Assembly (NCBI RefSeq): GCF_036345155.1
Contig: NZ_CP107772.1
Coordinates: 5,580,001-5,644,000, forward strand
DNA from: Streptomyces sp. NBC_00582
GTDB taxonomy: Bacteria > Actinomycetota > Actinomycetes > Streptomycetales > Streptomycetaceae
Length of the DNA stretch: 64,000 nucleotides
Reading direction: 5' to 3'
The notes under the pieces: model-generated
Databases searched by the model: none
Told to the model about the DNA's origin: nothing
What the model saw: only the letters and a program-made list of their open reading frames with translations
Position numbers and translations under genes: made by a program
Shown: one piece after another, positions 38,303-46,692 of the stretch
Layout: each line of letters starts with the position of its first letter
How positions within the stretch are numbered: the stretch's first letter is position 1

Positions 38303-39556
38303 GTGAACGTCCTCGTCATCGGCAGCGGCGCCCGCGAACACGCCCTGTGCCGCTCACTGTCCCTCGACCCCGCGGTCACCGCCCTGCACTGCGCCCCCGG
38401 CAACGCCGGCATCGCCGAGGTCGCCGAGCTGCACGCGGTCGACGCCCTGGACGGCGACGCCGTGGCCGCGCTGGCGCGGGAGCTCGGCGCCGAGCTGGTC
38501 GTCGTAGGCCCGGAGGCGCCACTGGTGGCCGGGGTCGCCGACGCCGTACGGGAGGCGGGGATCCCGGTCTTCGGGCCGTCCCGGGAGGCCGCGCAGCTCG
38601 AGGGGTCGAAGGCCTTCGCCAAGGAGGTCATGGCCGGGGCCGCGGTCCCGACCGCCCGTTCGTACGTCTGCACGACCGCCGAGGAGGCCGCCGAGGCCCT
38701 CGACGCGTTCGGTGCGCCGTACGTCGTGAAGGACGACGGTCTCGCGGCCGGCAAGGGTGTCGTCGTGACCGCCGACCTCGAGGTGGCCAAGGCGCATGCC
38801 GCGGCCTGCGAGCGCGTGGTCATCGAGGAGTTCCTCGACGGCCCCGAGGTCTCCCTCTTCGCGATCACCGACGGCGAGACGGTCCTCCCGCTCCAGCCCG
38901 CCCAGGACTTCAAGCGCGCGCTCGACGGCGACGAGGGCCCGAACACCGGCGGCATGGGCGCGTACTCCCCGCTGCCGTGGGCCGACCCGAAGCTGGTCGA
39001 GGAGGTCCTGACGACCGTCCTCCAGCCGACCGTCGACGAGATGCGCCGCCGCGGCACCCCGTTCTCCGGGCTGCTCTACGCCGGCCTCGCGATCACCTCC
39101 CGCGGGGTGCGCGTCATCGAGTTCAACGCCCGGTTCGGCGACCCTGAGACACAGGTCGTCCTGGCCCGGCTGAGGACCCCGCTCGCGGGTGTCCTGCTCG
39201 CGGCGGCCACCGGCACCCTCGCCGACCTGGAGCCGCTGCGCTGGAGCGACGACGCGGCCGTCACCGTCGTCATCGCCTCGCACAACTACCCCGGCACCCC
39301 CCGCACCGGCGACCCGATCACCGGTCTCGCCGAGGTGGCCGCCGAGGACGCCCCGCACGCCTACGTGCTGCACGCGGGGACGAAGAAGGACGGCGAGACG
39401 GTCGTCAGCGCCGGTGGCCGCGTCCTGTCCGTCACCGCGACCGGCACGGACCTGACCGAGGCCCGCGAGCGGGCGTACGACGCCGTCGCGCGCATCGGTC
39501 TCGACGGTTCCCAGCACCGTACGGACATCGCCGCGAAGGCCGCGGCGGGCGCGTAG
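38303..39556 (+). CDS. purD: phosphoribosylamine-glycine ligase (GAR synthetase)
   Basis: Step 2 of de novo purine synthesis: phosphoribosylamine + glycine + ATP to GAR. 417 residues, the normal length. Signatures: MNVLVIGSGAREHAL at the start, the ATP-grasp loop YVVKDDGLAAGKGVVV (about 143-158), FKRALDGDEGPNTGGMGAYSPLP (the G-P-N-T-G-G-M-G-A signature, about 212-234), and RVIEFNARFGDPETQVVLARL with the metal-binding Glu and Asn. The GTG start follows TAGGCTGACCCCT without a strong ribosome-binding site, possibly leaderless. It stands alone, followed by a strong terminator-like hairpin. Confidence 0.98.
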   Translation: MNVLVIGSGAREHALCRSLSLDPAVTALHCAPGNAGIAEVAELHAVDALDGDAVAALARELGAELVVVGPEAPLVAGVADAVREAGIPVFGPSREAAQLEGSKAFAKEVMAGAAVPTARSYVCTTAEEAAEALDAFGAPYVVKDDGLAAGKGVVVTADLEVAKAHAAACERVVIEEFLDGPEVSLFAITDGETVLPLQPAQDFKRALDGDEGPNTGGMGAYSPLPWADPKLVEEVLTTVLQPTVDEMRRRGTPFSGLLYAGLAITSRGVRVIEFNARFGDPETQVVLARLRTPLAGVLLAAATGTLADLEPLRWSDDAAVTVVIASHNYPGTPRTGDPITGLAEVAAEDAPHAYVLHAGTKKDGETVVSAGGRVLSVTATGTDLTEARERAYDAVARIGLDGSQHRTDIAAKAAAGA

Positions 39557-39911
39557 CAGCCCGCGCGCACCCCGCGAAGAGCCAGGATCCGCCCAGCGCG
39601 GCCCCTGTGCGTCACCGACGCACCACCTGCGTACCTCAGGCCCCGGGCCCTGTGGGAGCCCCTCGCGGACTCCCGCGAAACCCGGGGCCTGATCGTTGCC
39701 CACCGTCCCGCACCTTTCCCCAAAGCCATTCCATCGAGTGAGCGCTGAGCTATCCGGCTGACGGAGACCGGAGCGCCAACTAGGGTGCGGCGCAAGCATT
39801 CCGGCACTTGGCCCACTTGCATTGCGATGTCAGTGGCGGGTGCCACAGTGGGGGAGTGAGCAAGAGCAGGCGAGCGAGGACCGCGAGACGGCGAGGGGGT
39901 GAGTTCCGGTC
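39557..39911 (+). terminator. purD 3' gap with compound hairpin at 39636-39692
   Basis: A 355-bp gap without a gene. TCAGGCCCCGGG (39636-39647) pairs perfectly with CCCGGGGCCTGA (39681-39692). An inner GGGAG/CTCCC stem (39654-39658 with 39670-39674) makes a cruciform-like structure. It lies 80 bp after purD and probably ends its transcript. The remainder should hold the promoter of the gene at 39912. Confidence 0.6.
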
Positions 39912-41837
39912 GTGACCGGCATGGGTGTGGAGGCGGGCACGCAGAGCGCGCGGGCCCGGGCGCTGGCCGTGCTGCGCATCCGCAGCCGGGCGCTCGCCGT
40001 CGCGCTGCTGCCCGCGGCCGCCGCCGTGATCCTGCTCGCCGGTGGCTCCACCGGGCACTTCATGGGCCCGGGCTGGGACGGCGCCCGCTGGGTGGTGGGC
40101 GTGGTCGCGCTGGTCGTGCTGCTCGCCGCGGGTGTCGTGGGCCTGGTCGTGGCCCGTGCCCGCCCCGCCGTCAGCCCCACGGTCGCCGTCGCCGAGGAGG
40201 CGGCACCCGATCTGTACCGGCTGGTGCGCGACCTCGCCGACCGTCTCGACGTCCCCGCGCCCTCCGCCATAGCGCTCACCCCGGACTGCGACAGCTGGCT
40301 GGAGGACCGCACCCATCCGGCCCACGGCCCGCCCGCGCCCCGCGTCGGCGACGAGATAGCCGGTGCCGGCCCGAGCCGCCACCACCTGCCCCGTCGTACG
40401 GCGACGGCGCCGGTCCTCGTCATCGGCTCCCCCTTCCTGTGGTGGATGCGCGTCGGCGAACTGCGCGCCGTCCTCGCCCCGGTCGTCGCCGGTACGGGCC
40501 CCTCGGCGCACCCCGACATAGCGGCGGCCCGGCGTTTCGTACGGGGACTGGACGCCGCCGTGGCCGTCTCCGCCGACCGTGGGCGCTGTCCCGCCTCCCG
40601 CCTCGTCTGTGCCGGGATCGAGTGGGTCAGCCGGCTGATGCTGCGGAACTGCCAGGTGCACGCCGCCGAGATGGAGCGGGGCGTGGCCGCGGCGGCGGCC
40701 GAGCGCGCACAGGCCGTGGACTACGGGCTGCGGATCGTCGCCCAGGAGCAGGTGGGCCTCGCGTACGCGGGCTGGGACCGGCTGCTGACCCGGGTCGCCC
40801 TGCCGGCCTGGCGGATGGGCCGCTGGCCCTCCCGGCTCGACGCGGGTGTGGTGGCGGCCCTGACGGAGCTCTCCCGCCGGGACCGCCTGGCCGAGGGTTT
40901 CGCCTCCCGCCTCGGGGAGCGGCCGGCCTGTGACCTTCTCGAAGAACCCGGCGCCGTCGACGAGGCCGCCTCCCTGCTCGCCGCCCGCCTCTTCCACGGC
41001 GGCCCCGCGGAGCCCGGCCCGGACTGGTCCCCGGTGGACTGGCAGGAGTACCCGGAGGAAGTCGTCGACCGTAAATGGCGCACCGATGCGGCCCGCCTCC
41101 ACCGCGTCCTCGACGCGCTCGTCGTCCGCCCCACCCCCGGCCCCCCGTCCCACCACCAGGCCGGCCCCACCCTGGCCCGCGTCCTGGACCACCTGACGAC
41201 CGACCCGACGGACCCGACCGACCCGACGGACCCGACAGACCCGACGGACCCGACCGGCCCGACAGACCCGACGGACCCGACCGGCCCGACAGAGCCCGAC
41301 TCACCGTCGAACGCGGGTGCCGCCCCGACGGCCTCCATGGCTCCCGTCGACCCCACAGGCTCCGTGGAGTCCACCCCCGCCCCGACCCCACCCCCCACCC
41401 TGGACGACGACTACGACGAGGACGAGCTCCCCGCCCCCAACCCCCACAGCACGGCCCTTGCCGCGCGGCTCGGTGTCGAGGTGGTGCGCGAGGAGGCGGC
41501 GACCCCGGCCGTGCCCAGCGGCGGTCAGGGCGGCCCCGACGGCCCGCTCTGGGAGGACGGCGCGCTCCCCCTTTTCCCGCTCCAGCCCCCGCGCACCGAC
41601 CGCGAACTGCTCGCCGACCACGTCACGGCGATGGTCTGCTGCGCCGCGATGGACACCGTCGGCGCGACCCCCGGTCTCGACTGGCTCGACGGCCCCACCC
41701 TCCTCGTCGACGGCGAACGCGTGGCCGATCTCGCTCCCCGTGTCCTCAGTCTCGTCGAGGAAGGCGACGCGGCCCCCCTGCGCGCCTGGCTGGTGGAACT
41801 GGGCATACGTCCGGAGAAGCCGGTGCGACTCGGCTGA
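39912..41837 (+). CDS. large conserved membrane protein of unknown function
   Basis: 641 residues from a GTG. Two transmembrane helices lie near the N-terminus (about 28-45, LAVALLPAAAAVILLAGG, and about 58-80, WVVGVVALVVLLAAGVVGLVVA). A large cytoplasmic or extracytoplasmic region follows (AEEAAPDLYRLVRDLADRLDVPAPSAIALTPDCDSWLED ... PVLVIGSPFLWWMRVGELRAVLAPVVAGTG). That part recalls the membrane-proximal region of M48-type peptidases (LVRDLADRLDVP..AIALTP..., then V-G-x-P-x-L-x-x-L-x-x-x-E-L-x-A-V-L-A), but the HExxH is missing, so it would be a non-catalytic relative. Residues about 428-460 are D-P-T repeats. C-terminus conserved-looking. Between purD and the dimethylformamidase-like gene. 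Confidence 0.7.
   Translation: MTGMGVEAGTQSARARALAVLRIRSRALAVALLPAAAAVILLAGGSTGHFMGPGWDGARWVVGVVALVVLLAAGVVGLVVARARPAVSPTVAVAEEAAPDLYRLVRDLADRLDVPAPSAIALTPDCDSWLEDRTHPAHGPPAPRVGDEIAGAGPSRHHLPRRTATAPVLVIGSPFLWWMRVGELRAVLAPVVAGTGPSAHPDIAAARRFVRGLDAAVAVSADRGRCPASRLVCAGIEWVSRLMLRNCQVHAAEMERGVAAAAAERAQAVDYGLRIVAQEQVGLAYAGWDRLLTRVALPAWRMGRWPSRLDAGVVAALTELSRRDRLAEGFASRLGERPACDLLEEPGAVDEAASLLAARLFHGGPAEPGPDWSPVDWQEYPEEVVDRKWRTDAARLHRVLDALVVRPTPGPPSHHQAGPTLARVLDHLTTDPTDPTDPTDPTDPTDPTGPTDPTDPTGPTEPDSPSNAGAAPTASMAPVDPTGSVESTPAPTPPPTLDDDYDEDELPAPNPHSTALAARLGVEVVREEAATPAVPSGGQGGPDGPLWEDGALPLFPLQPPRTDRELLADHVTAMVCCAAMDTVGATPGLDWLDGPTLLVDGERVADLAPRVLSLVEEGDAAPLRAWLVELGIRPEKPVRLG
41197..41293 (+). repeat. 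9-bp tandem repeats encoding D-P-T units
   Basis: About ten units of GACCCGACG and close variants (GGCCCGACA), in frame, encode (D/G)-P-T triplets in a linker of the membrane protein. The period keeps the frame, so copy number can vary without breaking the gene. Confidence 0.92.
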
Positions 41838-42104
41838 CCGGCGCATCGGCCCGCCCCGCGCCCCCGGAAGGCCCCGAAGCGCCGAGCCCCGCAGAACCCC
41901 GCCCGGAACGGACCCCCTGGTTCCACTTTCGGCCAATTCGCAACGAATAGTGACTGTCTGCGCGCGTTATGTGATGTGCTGGGACCGATCGCGCCCATGG
42001 CATGGGCGTGCGACATAGGACAGCCGTCAGCCGGCGGACCGGCCGGCGCGCACCGCGTAGCGACCGCACCGCCGGATCACGGGGGCACCAGGGAGGGGAG
42101 CGCC

Positions 42105-43631
42105 ATGGCACCGGGACCCGAGCACATCCGCCGCTGGGAGTCGGGAGCACTGGCCCACGCCGTGACGGATCCCTTCGGCCAGGGCCCCGTCCCCTGGCTG
42201 CGCGGCAGCGAGACGTACTTCGACGACACGGGCCAGGTCGTCCCCTGGTACGTCGACCAGGCCCCCGCGCGCAGGCCGGGCGGCACGGACCGCCCCAGGG
42301 TCCCGGGGCCCCGTACCGCACCCGGCCCGGCATCCGCGTCCGGCGTCCCCCGCTCCGCCGACGACGTCCGCCGCCAGATCAAGGGCTTCACCTCCACCGG
42401 CGCGGTCGCCCCCGGCGAGGCCGTCGACTTCCACATCACGGTCGACCCGCCGCAGGAGTTCAGCGTCGACATCTACCGCATCGGCCACTACGACGGCGCC
42501 GGCGCCGCCAAGATCACCACCAGCCCCCGGCTCTCCGGCATCGTCCAGCCCCCGCCGCTGACCGCCGACCGCACGGTCTCCTGCCACCACTGGTGGCTCT
42601 CCTGGCGGCTGCAGATCCCCTCGTACTGGCGTGTCGGCGCGTACGTCGCCGTCCTCACCACCGTCGACGGCTACCGCTCCCACGTCCCCTTCACCGTCCG
42701 CGACCAGCACCCCGCCGACCTGCTGCTGCTCCTGCCCGACGTCACCTGGCAGGCCTACAACCTCTACCCCGAGGACGGCCGCACCGGCGCCAGTTTCTAC
42801 CACGCCTGGGACAGGAACGGCCGGCTCCTCGGCGAGGCCGACGCCGCGACCACGGTCTCCTTCGACCGGCCGTACGCGGGCGCGGGCCTGCCCCTGCACG
42901 TCGGCCACGCCTACGACGTCATCCGCTGGGCCGAGCGCTACGGCTACGACCTCGCCTACGCCGACGCCCGCGATCTGCACTCCGGACAGGTCGACCCCAC
43001 CCGCTACCGAGGTCTGGTCTTCCCCGGCCACGACGAGTACTGGTCGACGACCATGCGCCGCACGGTCGAGCTCGCCCGGGACAGCGGCACCTCCCTCGTC
43101 TTCCTCTCCGCCAACACTCTGTACTGGCAGGTGGAGCTGGGCCCGTCCCCGTCCGGAGTCCCCGCCCGGCTGCTCACCTGCCGCAAACGCAAGGGCCCCG
43201 GCAAATCGGTCCTCTGGCGCGAGATCGACCGCGCCGAGCAGCAGCTCGTCGGCATCCAGTACGCGGGCAGGGTCCCCGAGCCGCATCCGCTGATCGTGCG
43301 CAACGCCGACCACTGGCTGTGGGAGGCCACCGGAACCCATGAGGGCGAGGGCATCGAGGGCCTGGTCGCGGGCGAGGCCGACCGCTACTTCCCCCGCACC
43401 CCGCTCCCGCCCCACGAGGAACGCATCCTCCTCGCCCACTCCCCGTACAGCGACCACGAGGGTGTCCTGCGCCACCAGGAGACCTCGCTCTACCGCGCCC
43501 CCTCCGGCGCCCTGGTCTTCGCCTCCGGCACCTTCGCCTGGTCCCCCGCCCTGGACCGCCCCGGCCATGTCGACCCCCGGATCCAGCGCGCCACCGCCAA
43601 CCTCCTCGACCGCATCTGCAAGCGCGACTGA
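42105..43631 (+). CDS. N,N-dimethylformamidase large-subunit-like protein (DMFA2_C-type)
   Basis: 508 residues from an ATG with GGGAGGGGAG upstream. After about 75 polar residues comes a beta domain (FTSTGAVAPGEAVDFHITVDPPQEFSVDIYRIGHYDGAGA), then the characteristic core LLLLPDVTWQAYNLYPEDGRTGASFYHAWDRNG, YDVIRWAERYGYDLAYADARDLHSG, and YRGLVFPGHDEYWSTTMRRTVELARDSGTSLVFLSANTLYWQVEL. These are the signatures of the C-terminal domain of DMFase beta subunits, whose mononuclear iron site uses Tyr-Tyr-Glu (E in GHDEYWS). The small alpha subunit is not present nearby, so the real substrate is unknown. Common in Streptomyces at this place before purC. Confidence 0.8.
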   Translation: MAPGPEHIRRWESGALAHAVTDPFGQGPVPWLRGSETYFDDTGQVVPWYVDQAPARRPGGTDRPRVPGPRTAPGPASASGVPRSADDVRRQIKGFTSTGAVAPGEAVDFHITVDPPQEFSVDIYRIGHYDGAGAAKITTSPRLSGIVQPPPLTADRTVSCHHWWLSWRLQIPSYWRVGAYVAVLTTVDGYRSHVPFTVRDQHPADLLLLLPDVTWQAYNLYPEDGRTGASFYHAWDRNGRLLGEADAATTVSFDRPYAGAGLPLHVGHAYDVIRWAERYGYDLAYADARDLHSGQVDPTRYRGLVFPGHDEYWSTTMRRTVELARDSGTSLVFLSANTLYWQVELGPSPSGVPARLLTCRKRKGPGKSVLWREIDRAEQQLVGIQYAGRVPEPHPLIVRNADHWLWEATGTHEGEGIEGLVAGEADRYFPRTPLPPHEERILLAHSPYSDHEGVLRHQETSLYRAPSGALVFASGTFAWSPALDRPGHVDPRIQRATANLLDRICKRD

Positions 43632-43661
43632 CGCCTCCCCCGTGGTCGACGGACCCTCCGT

Positions 43662-43695
43662 CCTTGATCAATCCCGATGTACGGGACAATCAAGG
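43662..43695. promoter_or_regulatory. inverted repeat upstream of purC
   Basis: CCTTGAT (43662-43668) pairs with ATCAAGG (43689-43695), and inside it TCCCG (43672-43676) pairs with CGGGA (43682-43686). The nested dyad ends 27 bp before the purC start, where a repressor or an mRNA hairpin could act. It resembles no operator I know. Confidence 0.5.
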
Positions 43696-43722
43696 CCTAG
43701 GACAGAACCACGGGGAGGAACC

Positions 43723-44622
43723 GTGTCCGGATTCGTAGAAAAGCCCGAGCCCCTTCAGGTGCCGGGCCTGGTGCATCTGCACACCGGCAAGGTGCGCGAG
43801 CTGTACCAGAACGAGGCGGGCGACCTCGTGATGGTCGCCAGCGACCGTATGTCCGCCTACGACTGGGTGCTGCCGACGGAGATCCCCGACAAGGGCCGTG
43901 TCCTCACCCAGCTCTCCCTGTGGTGGTTCGACCAGCTCGCCGATCTGATCCCCAACCACGTCCTCAGCACGGAACTGCCCGTCGGCGCCCCCGCCGACTG
44001 GGCCGGCCGCACCCTGATCTGCAAGTCCCTGCGGATGCTGCCCGTCGAGTGCGTGGCCCGCGGCTACCTCACCGGCTCCGGACTCGTCGAGTACGACGCG
44101 TCCCGCACGGTCTGCGGTCTCGCCCTCCCCGAAGGCCTGGTCGACGGCAGCGAACTCCCCGCCCCGATCTTCACCCCGGCCACCAAGGCCGCCGTCGGCG
44201 AACACGACGAGAACGTCTCCTACGAGGAAGTCGCCCGTCAGGTCGGCGCCGACACCGCCGCCCAGCTCCGCCAGGCCACCCTCGCCGTCTACGGCCGCGC
44301 CCGCGACATCGCCCGCGACCGGGGCATCCTCCTCGCCGACACCAAGTTCGAGTTCGGCTTCGACGGCGACACCCTTGTCATCGCCGACGAGGTCCTCACC
44401 CCGGACTCCTCCCGCTTCTGGCCGGCCGACCAGTGGCAGCCGGGCCGTGCCCAGCCGTCGTACGACAAGCAGTTCGTCCGCGACTGGCTCACCTCGCCCG
44501 CGTCCGGCTGGGACCGCAAGAGCGAGCAGCCCCCGCCGCGGCTTCCCCAGGAGATCGTCGACGCGACCCGCGCCAAGTACATCGAGGCGTACGAACTCCT
44601 CACCGGCACCCGCTGGTCCTGA
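43723..44622 (+). CDS. purC: phosphoribosylaminoimidazole-succinocarboxamide synthase
   Basis: SAICAR synthetase: CAIR + Asp + ATP to SAICAR. 299 residues, the long form found in actinobacteria and eukaryotic-like enzymes. Signatures: HTGKVRELYQNEAGDLVMVASDRMSAYDWVLPTEIPDKGRVLTQLSLWWF, the PVECVARGYLTGSG motif, LPAPIFTPATKAAVGEHDENVSYEE and LADTKFEFGFDGDTLVIADEVLTPDSSRFWPADQW. All ATP and CAIR binding segments appear intact. The GTG at 43723 follows GGGGAGGAACC. Followed by a tRNA-Gly on the opposite strand, so it is monocistronic. Confidence 0.98.
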   Translation: MSGFVEKPEPLQVPGLVHLHTGKVRELYQNEAGDLVMVASDRMSAYDWVLPTEIPDKGRVLTQLSLWWFDQLADLIPNHVLSTELPVGAPADWAGRTLICKSLRMLPVECVARGYLTGSGLVEYDASRTVCGLALPEGLVDGSELPAPIFTPATKAAVGEHDENVSYEEVARQVGADTAAQLRQATLAVYGRARDIARDRGILLADTKFEFGFDGDTLVIADEVLTPDSSRFWPADQWQPGRAQPSYDKQFVRDWLTSPASGWDRKSEQPPPRLPQEIVDATRAKYIEAYELLTGTRWS

Positions 44623-44691
44623 CCCGCACGGCGCGAACGGCCCCTGGGCAACCGGGGGCCGCCCCGCCCTGCCGAGCCCCGGCCCACGCAA

Positions 44692-44718
44692 AAACCCCGG
44701 TCCACCGGACCGGGGTTT
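44692..44718. terminator. tRNA-Gly(GCC) terminator, also convergent with purC
   Basis: AAACCCCGGTCC/GGACCGGGGTTT forms a perfect 12-bp stem with a three-base loop. On the minus strand it ends in TTTTT, a classical intrinsic terminator four bases past the tRNA CCA. Confidence 0.9.
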
Positions 44719-44721
44719 CAC

Positions 44722-44797
44722 TGGAGCGGACGACGAGGCTCGAACTCGCGACCTCAACCTTGGCAAGGTTGCGCTCTACCAACTGAGCTACGTCCGC
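44722..44797 (-). tRNA. tRNA-Gly(GCC), copy 1
   Basis: Minus strand GCGGACGTAGCTCAGTTGG...; anticodon arm AACCTTGCCAAGGTT gives GCC. Acceptor GCGGACG pairs with CGTCCGC, the discriminator is T, and CCA is encoded (44722-44724). Identical to the copy at 48605-48680. It lies 24 bp after the response-regulator stop on the same strand, so it may be processed from that operon's transcript. Confidence 0.95.
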
Positions 44798-44820
44798 AGT
44801 GCGCCGTGGCGCGAGGCCAA

Positions 44821-45429
44821 CTATACCCAACCCCGCTCCCGTGCGAGACGCACCGCCGCGTGCCGGTTCTCCGCGCCCAGCTTGGACACGGCCGACGACA
44901 GATAGTTCCGCACGGTCCCCTGCGACAGCCCCGCCCGCTCGGCGATCTCCATGACCGGCGCCCCCTCGGCGGCGAGTTCGAGCACCTCGGCCTCCCGCGC
45001 GGTCAGCGGCGAGTCCCCGGCCGCTATGGCGTCGGCGGCCAAGTCCGGGTCGACGTAACGGTTTCCGGAGTACACGGTCCGTATGATCTCCGCGAGCCGC
45101 TGGGCGCTCACCGTCTTCGGGACGAACCCGCGCACACCCGCCGCAAGCGCCCGCTTCAGATGGCCCGGCCGACCATGGCTGGTCACGATCAGCACCCGGC
45201 AGTCGGGCAGTTCGGTCCGCAACGATGTGGCGACCTTCACACCGTCCGCCCCGGGCATCTGAAGATCCAGCACGGCCACATCCGGTTCATGCGCCCGCGC
45301 CATCGCCAGCGCCTCCGGTCCGGTGGCCGCCTCGGCGACGATCACCAGATCGTCCTCCAGGGAGAGCAGCGCCGCCAGCGCACCCCGGATGAGGTGCTCG
45401 TCGTCGGCGAGCAGTACCCGCACCGTCAT
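44821..45429 (-). CDS. NarL/LuxR-type response regulator
   Basis: 202 residues. Receiver domain: VRVLLADDEHLIRGALAALLSLEDDL with the acidic pair, phospho-acceptor Asp in VAVLDLQMPGADG (about 54), Ser/Thr in VLIVTSHG, Lys in GFVPKTVS. LuxR-type helix-turn-helix at the C-terminus: LTAREAEVLELAAEGAPVMEIAERAGLSQGTVRNYLSSAVSKLGAENRHAAV. It overlaps the upstream sensor-kinase gene by four bases (ATGA). Last of a four-gene operon with an ABC transporter. Regulators of this DesR/LiaR-like group usually control their linked transporter; the nested palindrome at 48517-48547 is a candidate target. Confidence 0.93.
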   Translation of the reverse strand: MTVRVLLADDEHLIRGALAALLSLEDDLVIVAEAATGPEALAMARAHEPDVAVLDLQMPGADGVKVATSLRTELPDCRVLIVTSHGRPGHLKRALAAGVRGFVPKTVSAQRLAEIIRTVYSGNRYVDPDLAADAIAAGDSPLTAREAEVLELAAEGAPVMEIAERAGLSQGTVRNYLSSAVSKLGAENRHAAVRLARERGWV

Positions 45430-46664
45430 GAAGTGACCTCGCTCACAATGCCCGTCCTGTTCAGCGGCACCTCGGCCACCACCCGGAACACCCCGGGCCC
45501 CGTGAACCCGGCCTCCAACGTCCCGTCCACCCGCCGCAGTCGCTCTCGCAACCCGGCGAGCCCCGATCCGCCACCGCGGTCGCCGTCCCGTCCGGCCTCG
45601 GCCCCGTCGTTCTCCACGGTCAGCACCACGCGTCCCTCCGCGACCAGCAGCCCCACCGTGCACCGCCCGGCGTCCCCGTGCCGCAGCACGTTCGTCGTCG
45701 TCTCCCGCACCACCCAGCCGAGCGTCGACTGCACCTCGTCGGGCAGCCCCTCCGCCTCCCCGCTCATCTCGCAGGCGATCCCGGCGGCCGTCAACACCCC
45801 CTGGGCGCCCGCCAGTTCCACCGCGAGATCGGCCTCCCGGTACCCCCGTACGACCTCCCGCACCTCCCGCTGCGAGTCCTGCGCTATCCGCTGCACCTCG
45901 ATCATCTGCTCCACCGCCTCGGGCCGCTCACGCCGGGCGAGTTGCACCGCCAGCTCGGCCTTCAGCGCTATCACCGCCAGGTTGCGCCCCATCACATCGT
46001 GCAGATCCCGCCCGAACCGCAGCCGCTCCTCGGCGACGGCGAGCCGCGCCCGGGTCTCGCGGGCCTCGTCGAGCCGGTACACCGCGTCCAGCAGCCACAC
46101 GGAGAAGACGGAGGTGAAGGCGAGAAACCCACCGCCGACCACGACCGCCGTCATCGCCATGAGCGTGGCGAGCCCGTCCTGGGTGATCGAGTAGGCCATC
46201 AGTCCGCCGACGACGGCGAAGGCATGGACGACTCCGAACACCCGGCGCCGCTCCCGTATGCCGAGCGCGGTGACGCCGGCTCCGAAGATCAGGGAGATTC
46301 CGAACACCGCGCCAGCGGCGGCTTTGACGTCCTCCCGGTCCGGTCCGTGCTGCGAGATCCAGAGCGCTGCCGCGGCGACGGCCGCGGTGGCGGCGGCGAG
46401 GGCCCACAGCAGTCGCACGGGACGGGGGCGGCGCCCTCGCGTCCAGTCCAGCGCTCGCGATGCCGTCAGACCGGAGAGCGTGGAGTGCACGAGCATCATC
46501 CCCGGCAGCCAGAGCGTGGACCTGGTCCACAACGCCGCGCCCGTGAAGGGCAGCCCCACCGCGGCGAGCTCGGCCACCGCGAAGAAGTGGAACGACCACC
46601 GCGTGTAGGTCTCGACCTTCGCCGGTGTGCTCTTGCGTCGCCACCAGCCTCCCGGCCTGCGCAT
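45426..46664 (-). CDS. sensor histidine kinase (HisKA_3, DesK-like)
   Basis: 412 residues from the ATG at 46664. Six hydrophobic helices in the N-terminal half (about 25-200) make a membrane sensor with little extracytoplasmic sequence. A short coiled coil (RLDEARETRARLAVAEE) leads to the HisKA_3 dimerisation helix ERLRFGRDLHDVMGRNLAVIALKAELAV, with the phospho-His in DLHDVMG. The ATPase part has N box VVRETTTNVLRHGDAGR and G box DRGGGSGLAGLRERLRRVDGTLEAG. Such kinases sense membrane state or antibiotics through their transporter. Translationally coupled to the response regulator. Confidence 0.92.
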   Translation of the reverse strand: MRRPGGWWRRKSTPAKVETYTRWSFHFFAVAELAAVGLPFTGAALWTRSTLWLPGMMLVHSTLSGLTASRALDWTRGRRPRPVRLLWALAAATAAVAAAALWISQHGPDREDVKAAAGAVFGISLIFGAGVTALGIRERRRVFGVVHAFAVVGGLMAYSITQDGLATLMAMTAVVVGGGFLAFTSVFSVWLLDAVYRLDEARETRARLAVAEERLRFGRDLHDVMGRNLAVIALKAELAVQLARRERPEAVEQMIEVQRIAQDSQREVREVVRGYREADLAVELAGAQGVLTAAGIACEMSGEAEGLPDEVQSTLGWVVRETTTNVLRHGDAGRCTVGLLVAEGRVVLTVENDGAEAGRDGDRGGGSGLAGLRERLRRVDGTLEAGFTGPGVFRVVAEVPLNRTGIVSEVTS

Positions 46665-46692
46665 CCTCGTGTCTCCCCCGTCCCCCGGCAGG

